From a virus: DNA of 64,000 bases. Each line of letters starts with the position of its first letter. Position 1 is the first letter of the stretch. Under the pieces are notes generated by a model. It was not told the DNA's origin. It worked only from the letters and a program-made list of their open reading frames with translations, and did not search any database. The stretch covers positions 1 through 64,000 of the IMG/VR virus record IMGVR_UViG_3300036770_005214; one strand, 5' to 3'. The position numbers were made by a program, and so were the translations under genes. Below, piece after piece: positions 54,801 to 62,300 of the stretch.

Positions 54801-55664
54801 GGCATCCGGGGGACCGTCGGCGACTACCGGCTGACCGCAAAGCCGGTGACGTTGATCGGAAGCGAATCCATCCTGCTCGACTGGTATCGCCTGCGCCCAG
54901 GGGAGATCCCTGCGCAGAACATCGTCGAGAACGCGCCTGGGTTCCGCATCCGTGTCTCCCTCGCCGACGACGGCATGTGGAGCCCGGGTCAGGCGCCGAA
55001 GGGGAAGATCAAGGTCCAGATGGTCGCCGTTCACGGCTCGCGAGAGGGCTGGGGGCCCAACGGCACGCCCAACATGCGGGCCTACACCACCACCCGCGTT
55101 GGCGTCGAGGGTCTGGAGCAAGCGGTCGCTTACATCCTCAAGTGGTTCCACGGCAACACGAAAGTCCTCGTCGAGGGGCCGCCCGGAGGCTACGCGCCGA
55201 AGCCGAAGCCGACGGAAGGGGCGCCTCCCGTGGTGCGCGAGGTCCAGCGGGTGCGATACTCGACCGGCGGGCCGAAGGTCTACATCGTCGAGAACCCCGC
55301 CCTTGGGATGGAAGACTCCCTCGACTTCGCCACGATCGGCGAGGCGGAGGAGTTTCTGTCCCGCGCGCACAAGGGCGACAAGAACGTGCGGGTGTACGTC
55401 CGCCTGACGTGGCCGGACGGCGCCAACTATGCCGACGAGGTGGAGTGGCCCCGCCAGCAGATCTCCCCCGCCCTCCGCGGCCATCTGGAGCGCAACCTGA
55501 AGGACGACCCGCGCACCGCAGCGGCACGTCAGATGAAGGCTGCCGCACGCCGGATGACCGTGGAAGAACTGGACGCCGAAGCCCGTGGTTTCTTGGACCG
55601 CGATTGGGGGGTGTCCACGGAGTCCATGCGGGCGTATCGTCGGCAGTGGAAGGGGGGAAGGTGA
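51804..55664 (+). CDS. Giant modular protein with beta-solenoid
   Basis: 1286 residues from ATG at 51804. The order is an unknown N-terminal domain (1-210), a Glu/Lys/Arg coiled coil (about 212-260), a further domain, then a Pro-Glu repeat linker (about 592-613, Glu-Pro dipeptides). Next is a left-handed solenoid-like region (about 686-805) with repeated Asn-Ala-x-Val and Gly-Asn-Ala steps. Last come two copies of a ~135-residue domain (about 828-968 and 986-1122, both starting Arg-Ser-Val-Ala-Xaa-Gln-Ala with Asp-Leu-Ile-Glu-Gly and ending Phe-Lys/Leu-Lys-Trp-Phe) and an acidic C-terminal part. No signal peptide or membrane span. It might be a scaffold, a surface protein or an injected protein. 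Confidence 0.72.
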   Translation: MSYADAQRRKHAYLSWMLRTGPTQDPKRMPNPKSLSAPSSLIWTVLKRDGKYLPYVSNGHVLFPGIYDKVKDGASKHLHYPNEQDLYRQLHEMGEARKLPEWAGEDWHYVSSGTVESLIRAAGEDANVLSNPNMEALFPVRLRDTANGKEMEFVWPVEVYGSRPVSALLRPYAEMVTPVLGKVTKAYLPRGGRSPFRFENDDGEVFLVMPANLPMTEEEREAKRQVEEEENRKRMERAAEEKRQEKERKRQEEEKKAKLEDTDGYADQFGKLRRGTIVKSLLGKIRTNTFGILSLRDLIRKLVKEGYRVKVISGDRVISNGEGFWWEKDLGKISLDYAEWLIEKGYGPAQSEPEPTPSDLPSLSPEEEAHLFGEAPVEPAPAVPLPVQSISPVTKHVNGFLAFLAAQGISYPYAASLLAASSWYSTHRDHHHLPIGPFDPLPPFNPEIAEHRKLSQKGVEYQIGKSPMLFQGFDGQRKVALLRELGDLAQVVAYGINLKVPLTGACLVVGLVPLLEDRWAAAGYSEGDVELSEAAVREYPWLWKHLKKRLTTAPVTEPSVGPIDMPDMPAGTTAPEEPMGQLYEPEPYYTDTPEPEPEPEPEPEPEPEPEPEPGPPRISNEAVYHAGVKPLTPTQQPGVALASDGSVVTLTNEYVRQQRATMQPPPGEANVLKQHIRYNPPYDDPQVIDNARVTGKAQVSDHATISGNAQVWDIASVRGRATVTDNAKVFGGAKVFGKATISGNAVVTDSAEVWDNAVVTEDAHIIGNAKVFGDAHISGKATLVGGRVTGNARIGGDAQILGGLWDGSEGEITTGMWHSPPKPASDAPRSVAQQAVEDLIEGVRRIVGDYQTTGKREIGRFNNELVRLEWRRLRPGQKARSYDPPVPYVTFVIGCDSKPMTRNGAFPSWKQGEEPVGKLSVGASAPSGSWGLLGPPSQMSPYVTPDGGMAGLKQAIDHIFKWFERNKKALIGDSPLPAPSAPADPNRSVARQAADDLIEGIRGTVGDYRLTAKPVTLIGSESILLDWYRLRPGEIPAQNIVENAPGFRIRVSLADDGMWSPGQAPKGKIKVQMVAVHGSREGWGPNGTPNMRAYTTTRVGVEGLEQAVAYILKWFHGNTKVLVEGPPGGYAPKPKPTEGAPPVVREVQRVRYSTGGPKVYIVENPALGMEDSLDFATIGEAEEFLSRAHKGDKNVRVYVRLTWPDGANYADEVEWPRQQISPALRGHLERNLKDDPRTAAARQMKAAARRMTVEELDAEARGFLDRDWGVSTESMRAYRRQWKGGR
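53580..53643 (+). repeat. In-frame Glu-Pro codon repeat
   Basis: A run of alternating GAG/GAA and CCC/CCG codons encodes ten to eleven Glu-Pro pairs, a rigid spacer in the solenoid protein. The synonymous codons vary, so it is selected at protein level and is not a young simple repeat. Confidence 0.7.
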
Positions 55665-56083
55665 CAGCAGGTGAGTGCTATCAAATCGATCTCGGGAGGC
55701 AACGGATTGACTCGAAAGGCTGGGGGGTGAGCCTTTCGATGCAGCCGGGTACGACGCTGGAGGGCGTGTACCTCATCGTCTCCAAGAGCAAGGGCAAGAC
55801 CCGAGCGATGATCAAGGCGGACGGGCGTGTCCAGGTCTGCCGGACCTACACGCTGGAAGCGCAGAACCAGCACGCCATCCCCCGGTTCGATGGCAAGCCG
55901 TCGAGCATCTACCAGTACGGCCTCGACTGCACAGACGAGAGCGGCCGGCACATCTTCCGGGGGTCGACGCTCGCCATCGCCCTGGAGCAGCCCGACGGGC
56001 CGCCTGCGGAGGCGCTGGTGCTCGTGCGATGGCTCGGGCGTCCAGGTGCGGTCCGCGTTCTTTGCATGAGCGACGAGAACTAG
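55661..56083 (+). CDS. Hypothetical protein
   Basis: 140 residues from GTG at 55661 (GTGA overlap with the solenoid gene). It is compact with Tyr-Gln-Ile-Asp-Leu-Gly, Gly-Val-Tyr-Leu-Ile-Val-Ser-Lys and Arg-Gly-Ser-Thr-Leu-Ala-Ile-Ala-Leu-Glu, mostly beta. No family is recognised. Its TAG shares the sequence CTAG with the stop of the convergent gene at 56080, so the two genes overlap by four bases. Confidence 0.62.
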   Translation: MTAGECYQIDLGRQRIDSKGWGVSLSMQPGTTLEGVYLIVSKSKGKTRAMIKADGRVQVCRTYTLEAQNQHAIPRFDGKPSSIYQYGLDCTDESGRHIFRGSTLAIALEQPDGPPAEALVLVRWLGRPGAVRVLCMSDEN

Positions 56084-58800
56084 CGGACCCGGACGAAATC
56101 CAGACCTCCAAGTCCTTTATTCCCTTCGATGATGGCGCGGGCTTCCCGCATCGTCCGGGCAGCATCGGGCTGGATGGGCTCGGGCATCGGGCGGGTGCTC
56201 GCGAGCATGACCTCGATAGCCACCTGGGGGTTGGTGCGGAGCATCTGCACCATCTGGCCCCAGCCTGTCTCGGTGACGCCCGCGGGCCAGTTTGCCGGGC
56301 CCAGCTTGGCGAGCCAATCCGCGAACCGCTGTGCGGCCTCGTGCTGGTCAAGGCGTTGCAGGAGGGTGTGAATGGCCCCCTCGTCCCGCTTGAACCAGTC
56401 GCGGTAGTGGAGCACATCGCGATTCAGCTTCTCGACCTTCGCCCGGTACTCCTCAAGCTCCTTCCGGGTCTGGGCCAACTCCGCCGCCGTCTTGGTGTCG
56501 ACGGTCGACTTCGGCGCCTTCAGCTTGTAGACCTTGCTCACCATCTTGATGATCAGGGGCAGGGCCGGCGCCGCGTTGAAGCCCAGGTCCTCGCGGGCGC
56601 GGGAGAAGTCGTCGTTATGGCCCCTGCCGAGTCGAGGGACGTGTGCGATCTCGTGGGCGGCGATGTTGAACAGGTACGACGCCCAGAGGTCCGGCCGGTT
56701 CGGGTAGAGCTTCTGGTAGTCGTCGAACATGAGGGGGTTCACGCAGACATACGTCCGCATCCCCTTGTCCGTCTTGACCGCGAGCGCCATCCCCCGCGTT
56801 CCATCCTCCAGCACGAACCCGGGCTGGAAGTTCTGTGGCATACGAGCGCCATGGGTCAGCAGGCGCAGCGTCGAGTCCCAGCACGCGAGCAGCGGGACGT
56901 ACCGCTTGATGTTCTTCTTGAACGCCTTGACCTTCTCGGGAGCCATCTTCCGGGAGATTCGGATGAACGCTCGATTGCCGAACGGGTTGATCTTGTCGCG
57001 GGCCTTCTTGACCTCGGCCTGCCCGGCGGGCTCGGTGACGCGAACCACCGCATCGGCGAGCGCGCTCACCGCGGCGGCCTGGGTCATCCCCGTGGGTCCG
57101 CCCCCCAAGCCCCCTTGCACGAGAGCGGTGTCAATGTCTTTGATGAGGCCCAGGATGACCTTCGTATCGCCGGCGGTCGGCGTGTCCCCGTGCGAGAGGT
57201 TGCTCAGGATGGTCTGCACCTCGGTCGGGGGCGCGGCGGTCCCGGTGGCGTCGAGCAACGCGTTCAACACCCGTGCAATATCGGCGGGGTCCGTGGTGGT
57301 GCTGGCGATCTCCGTCGCCTTGTCAAACACCGTCTCGGGCTTCGGAGGCGGCTCCGCGCCCTCCTCTTCGGGTGCATACTGCGCCGGGTCGTTGGTGTAG
57401 CGGGCCATATCGGCCATCACCTCGCGCATATCCGGGGAGAGGCCGCTCACCGCCTCTTGGATCGCATCGTCCACGGCCGCCGCGCCCTTGCGCTCGGACT
57501 CGTCTGCGGCGTCGGGCAGAATGTCCTCCCACTCCGCCTTCTCTTTCTTCTCCTTGGCGAGCGCCTGCTTCTGCCCCTCTTCGCTGGCGAGGGTCGAGCG
57601 GACGGTGCTGTAGCTCTCCATCGCGTTCGGATCGACGAACGAGTCTCGCGAGACGCGAAGGGGGTAGCCGGGGCTGTCGGGAGCCACGCCACGGGCCAGC
57701 GCAATATCGAAGAAGATGTCGCGATTGAGGGTGTTGTAGTCCTTGTCCGCGTGCTGGACGAGGTAGCAGGTTCCCCAAGGGGTCGTCTTGCGAAGGCGCA
57801 AGATCATGCGGTTGAAGTTGCTGGCGTACCCTTCCCGCTTGGCATCGAACATGCGAATGTCGACCGTCGCCGAAGGCGGGTCCGTCGCCGACCAGGACAG
57901 CGACTCCCACTCCGAGGTCGACGACGAACGCTGGCCTTCGTACAGAAACTCGACGGGGGCGCCGTTCAACGTGATGCTGACCCCCGGGATCTTGTTCAAC
58001 GCAAGCATCCCCCGGATGCGCTCATCGACCCAACTGGAAGTAAGGGTGTAGGGGGTCGACAGGTATGTGTTGGGGACGCCGTAAGCCACCACCTCGACGC
58101 CTTGGATGAAGGTGTCCGAGGTGAAGACGTCATACTGCTGCTTCGGGTTGGTGCTCGGGGACCGGATCTCCACATACCCCGTGCGGACACGCCAGCCCTC
58201 TTTGCCCGCGCCAAGGATGACGGCCTTGGCGGCGCCGAAGCCCCCAAACGCATCCCCTTCCTTCTGCGACCCGCCAAGGGTCAGGAACTTGCGGAGGCGC
58301 GGCGTAAGGGGCGCTGCCTTCGAGGGGCGGAAGGAGCGGTCGGCCATGCCGATCCCGTTGTCCGTCATCGTCAGCGTGCCCTTTTCGTAGCTATCGTCCG
58401 GCTCCCACTTGACCGCGAAGCTGGGCGAGAACCCAGACTCGGGCTCTTTCCGATGCCGCTCGGCGAGCCCGTCCAGGCTGTTCTGGAGGGCTTCGCGGAC
58501 CGCGAGCACGGGGAGGTCGCCGCCGGCGTAGAACTTCTCGGTCAGCAGCGCCCACATGCGGGGCGCGTCCACTTCGAGCACGCCGCCGCCCACGGCCTCC
58601 ATGCGGTCGATCGCGGCCATCGCCCCCCGGTGGTGGCTTCCGCACGAGCAGCCGCCCCGAGCGTAGCTGCGAAGCGCCTGCGCGATCGGAGCGTGCATCC
58701 CGAGACGCCCCGCGGCGACGGGCCCATCTCCCACAGACAAGCGGTCCACGGTCCGAGCGGGGAGGGCAAAGTCGAACGTGAACTGACGGGTCGCAGACAT
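56080..58800 (-). CDS. GHKL ATPase-metallopeptidase fusion
   Basis: 906 residues from ATG at 58800, preferred over GTG at 58809 because GAGGTGG lies six nt upstream. The N-terminal third is a GHKL ATPase: Arg-Glu-Ala-Leu-Gln-Asn-Ser-Leu-Asp (N-box, near 102-110), Thr-Asp-Asn-Gly-Ile-Gly-Met (G1, near 146-152) and Gly-Gly-Phe-Gly-Ala-Ala-Lys (G2, near 186-192). This arrangement is that of Hsp90/MutL/MORC-type proteins. An Ala/Glu/Pro linker (about 400-500) and a helical section follow. Then comes His-Glu-Ile-Ala-His with Gly-His-Asn-Asp-Asp-Phe about 6 residues on (near 716-733), a zinc-peptidase site. A coiled coil and helical tail end the protein. I know no described protein with this architecture. 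Confidence 0.78.
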   Translation of the reverse strand: MSATRQFTFDFALPARTVDRLSVGDGPVAAGRLGMHAPIAQALRSYARGGCSCGSHHRGAMAAIDRMEAVGGGVLEVDAPRMWALLTEKFYAGGDLPVLAVREALQNSLDGLAERHRKEPESGFSPSFAVKWEPDDSYEKGTLTMTDNGIGMADRSFRPSKAAPLTPRLRKFLTLGGSQKEGDAFGGFGAAKAVILGAGKEGWRVRTGYVEIRSPSTNPKQQYDVFTSDTFIQGVEVVAYGVPNTYLSTPYTLTSSWVDERIRGMLALNKIPGVSITLNGAPVEFLYEGQRSSSTSEWESLSWSATDPPSATVDIRMFDAKREGYASNFNRMILRLRKTTPWGTCYLVQHADKDYNTLNRDIFFDIALARGVAPDSPGYPLRVSRDSFVDPNAMESYSTVRSTLASEEGQKQALAKEKKEKAEWEDILPDAADESERKGAAAVDDAIQEAVSGLSPDMREVMADMARYTNDPAQYAPEEEGAEPPPKPETVFDKATEIASTTTDPADIARVLNALLDATGTAAPPTEVQTILSNLSHGDTPTAGDTKVILGLIKDIDTALVQGGLGGGPTGMTQAAAVSALADAVVRVTEPAGQAEVKKARDKINPFGNRAFIRISRKMAPEKVKAFKKNIKRYVPLLACWDSTLRLLTHGARMPQNFQPGFVLEDGTRGMALAVKTDKGMRTYVCVNPLMFDDYQKLYPNRPDLWASYLFNIAAHEIAHVPRLGRGHNDDFSRAREDLGFNAAPALPLIIKMVSKVYKLKAPKSTVDTKTAAELAQTRKELEEYRAKVEKLNRDVLHYRDWFKRDEGAIHTLLQRLDQHEAAQRFADWLAKLGPANWPAGVTETGWGQMVQMLRTNPQVAIEVMLASTRPMPEPIQPDAARTMREARAIIEGNKGLGGLDFVRVR

Positions 58801-58818
58801 CGCTTCCACCTCGGCACA

Positions 58819-58847
58819 GGTCTACCCCATGCGACCCTTCCGATCCA
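58819..58847 (-). promoter_or_regulatory. Degenerate promoter before GHKL gene
   Basis: On the minus strand the sequence reads TGGATC, 17 nt ending CATGGGG, TAGACC. Only part of the family's spacer repeat is kept. It could provide extra transcription of the GHKL gene inside the operon. Confidence 0.3.
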
Positions 58848-58853
58848 GCCTTC

Positions 58854-59300
58854 CTATCGGCGGAGGCGAGGCCGCATCGCGGGGAACACCTTGGGAGGCA
58901 CGATGACCTCGCGCACGCCGAGGCCCGGATCGCGGTGCTGGTCGGTCGTCTCGACGCGGCTACGCCATGCGGAGAGGCGCTGGTCCTCTTCGATGACGCG
59001 CAGCCACGAGTAGTTTCGATTGTCGAGAAGGAGCCCCAGGACCTCCGACTGCTCGGTCTCTGGCACGTCGTAGTACCGGAAGAGGTAGTACAAGGTGTGC
59101 TGGCTCGGCGTGCGGGCGCCGCCCTCGTAGGACTTGATCGTGATGGTGGCGACGCCCATCGCCCGCGCGGCCTTGACCTGCCGGACCCCTTTGCGGGCCC
59201 GCCACTCGCGCAGTAGCTCCGCGAGACGCAGATAGCGCACGTTCTGTTGTTCGATCTCCGCTAACGCTTCCGCGACCACCGGATCGAGCGCCGTCTCCAT
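58854..59300 (-). CDS. XRE-family helix-turn-helix regulator
   Basis: 148 residues from ATG at 59300, with GGAGGAAGG upstream. Residues about 22-72 are a Cro/CI-type HTH: Leu-Arg-Leu-Ala-Glu-Leu-Leu-Arg, Arg-Gln-Val-Lys-Ala-Ala-Arg-Ala-Met-Gly-Val, Thr-Ile-Thr-Ile-Lys-Ser-Tyr-Glu-Gly-Gly-Ala-Arg-Thr-Pro. A helical C-terminal part with no peptidase motif follows, then a basic tail. It probably represses or activates its own operon (UvrD-like, XRE, GHKL), a layout often seen in accessory and defence modules. It lies 8 nt downstream of the UvrD-like gene. Confidence 0.78.
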   Translation of the reverse strand: METALDPVVAEALAEIEQQNVRYLRLAELLREWRARKGVRQVKAARAMGVATITIKSYEGGARTPSQHTLYYLFRYYDVPETEQSEVLGLLLDNRNYSWLRVIEEDQRLSAWRSRVETTDQHRDPGLGVREVIVPPKVFPAMRPRLRR

Positions 59301-59308
59301 CCTTCCTC

Positions 59309-62300
59309 CTACGCAGGCAACGCTGGCCCAACCTTTTCCTGCACCCACTCGACAGTGGTCCCGAGAGTCGACTCCGAGACGACCGAGAACCAGCCCGAGG
59401 ACGTCAGCGCCGCGAGGTTGAAGCCCGAGTAGACCGTCGTCCGAGAGCCCCCTTCGGTCAGCGCCGAGGCGTGCAGGTAGTCTCCCAACGAGTAGATCTT
59501 CAACTCGCTGCCAAACTTGGTGGTCTTGATGGTCGGAGGCACACCGTAGGGGTGCGCCATATCGAGCGTCAGGTTTCCGGGCGCCCCCTTGAACGTCAGT
59601 GCTTTCCCGAGCCCAGCCCCCCACAAGAGCAGGTCGCGCACGCCGATGCCGGGCGTGTCCAGGAAGTCGAGCACGAGGTCATCGGTCTGCTGTGCCGCGA
59701 AGGCCGTCAGGTCCATCGCCGGGAGCATGGAGAGGCTGTTCGTCCCGGGCGGGATCTCAAGCGTCATCATGGGGTGCAGAACGCCCGCGAAGCCGTCGCC
59801 GGCAGACACGGTGTAGATCTCCAACGCCGAGCCCGTGTCGTAGGTCAGCGTCGACCCTTCGAGCATGTAGTAGGACCGAACCTTCTCGCCGCTCCGGGGC
59901 TCCAGGGACAGCGTGAAGTTGCCGACGTAGGTCCCGCCCGGCGAGATGATGTGCAGGAGGTAGTTGAAGGCCCCCGTAGCGGAGTCTTCGATCCCGCGGC
60001 GCTTGGGTAGCTCCACCCGCACCAGCTTGCGGATGCGGCGAACCCGAGCGACCGGCGTCGGCACTTCCCCGAACGCGATCGGCGTACCGAGGTTGTTCAG
60101 CGGGACGGATTGAGCGGTCAAGATCTCCGCGGCGGTCTCGCCCACCTGCTCCAGGGGCCGATCGAGCATCGGGCGCTCTTCGGGCTGGTCCAGGTTGATG
60201 GCGCTCCCGGGGCGCTCGCGCTGCTCGGGCACCAGCGTCCCGTACACCGAACGGGCGTCGAGAAGGGCCAGCGAGTCGTCGGCGAACAGAGAGCCGTACC
60301 GGACATTGACCTGTTCGCGGGGGATGACCTCGACCGTGTACTCGTTGAAGGGGGCCCGAAGCTCCATGTACCCGTGGAACACCATCTGTGGCGACCGGAC
60401 CAGATAGCCGATCGTGCGGTCCCCGAAGCGGATGCGCAGCGTGTCTCCCGAGACGTCGGGGAACAGGTCGCCGAGACGGCGCCAGCCGAGCCGTTCGGTG
60501 GACAGGTCGTCGGCGATGATGGCGCTGACGAGTTGCCGGTATGCGGGGTGGACCTGGACGCGAAGGGCGACCTCGGGCGCGTTCTGGTTCAGCCACAGGA
60601 TGAAGGTGTCCACCCGATCGGCCATCGGCCGGGGCGCCTCTTCGTGGGGCACCAAGTAGGCCTCGATGGCCTCCTCGGAGGTGGGCCAGGAGGAGACGAT
60701 CAGCCCATCGACTGTGATGGCGTAGCGGCGCCCCTCCTTGAAGATCTCATACCCTGACGGGCCTTCGATGACCTCGATCTCCCGCAGGCGGGCGGCACGC
60801 TGGGCCTCCTCACGCTGCCGCAGTTGGAGGGCGGTGATCTTTCGGATGGCCCGCGTGGCGAGACCCGACGCCCCCTCCTTCCCGCAAACCATATACACGA
60901 CGTTCTCGGCACGGGTCACCGCGACGTAGAAGAGCCGGACCTGTTCCTCACGCTCGGAACGTGTGCTCTTCTTCCGAGGCCACTCGCGGTCCGCGAGCAC
61001 AAACACCGTCGGCCACTCAAGCCCCTTGCTGGAGTGCGCCGTCGTCAGCGACACAGCGTCCTTGGGCTTCTCTTCCTGGCTGTCATCCGGGTTTTTATTC
61101 TTCCCCTCTCGCCCACCCTTGATGTACTCCATGAAGCTCTTGAAGTCTTGGAACTGCTCCGCCAAGTCTTTCATGGTGGTGTAGATCTCGACGGCGGAAG
61201 AGTTGCTGCCTCCGCCTTCCTCGCTCGTCTCCTCTTCCCCTTCCTCTTCCTCCCCATCTCCCATGGGGAGTTCTTCCCACTCCCTTAGGAGATTCATGGC
61301 GATTATCGGTGCGTCCTCCCACTTTGCATCACACAACTCCTCCAACTCGTCCGCTACCGTGAGAAAGTCGTCGAAGGCGGCATCGCGCTTGCTGGTCACG
61401 AGCTTGTGAAGGCCGCCACGCAGCATGGGGACAATACCGGACTCTCCGCCCCTCCACCTGTCGCGAAATACTTTGTTCACGGACCCGCTGGGCAGGTACT
61501 TGAACCGTCCTCCAAAGAACTTGCTCTCGTCGTTCTTGAGGATCCCCATGAGGGCTTCTTTCGCGGCTTCCGGGTCTTCGATGCTCTTCGCTGCGAGGGC
61601 CAGGAGCATGAAGTACCGGGTGGCGGCTTTCCCCTCCAGCACCCCTTGCGTCTCCCGTGCATACATCGCCTTCAGGCCGCGACGGGTCAGCGCCCGCTCC
61701 ACGAGCGCCAACGGTGCGTTGGTTCGGCTCACCACCGCAAAGTCGGTCAAGGGGCGGCCGTTGCGGACCACCTCATCGTAGATCTTCTCTGCGATAAACT
61801 TGGAAATGCCTATATCGGAAGCAGACGGCTTGAACTTGCGCCGGCCCGCAAGGCTTTCCTTCTCCGCTTCCTTCTCCACGCGCTCCAGGGCGGCCTTCTC
61901 CACCTCCTCTCGCTGCGCTTCGCTCAACGGGAGACCCTTCGAGTCGACCATCGTCAGGGTCACTTGCCCCTGGAACTTCTCGCCGAGCGTGCCACCGTAG
62001 CTGACCTCGTTCGGGCCGGTGATGCGCATGGAGACCGCGGGGGTTCCGCTGGCCCACTCATACCGCTCCGTCTTTACCTTGACACCTTCGTCATTGGCGA
62101 CGTAAGTCTCGTAAGTCGCGGTGATATTCCCCGCCTCGACGATCCAGTGCCCGGAGCGGTAGTTAGACGAGATCTCATACTTCTGCGTCTCGGGGCGCTG
62201 GGTGATCAACTCAAACATGCTGGGGTCGGCGCCGCGGAAGCTGTAGACGGCCTGTCGGGAGTCGCCGATCAGCAGGCAAGTCCCCTCGCTCATGCGGGCG

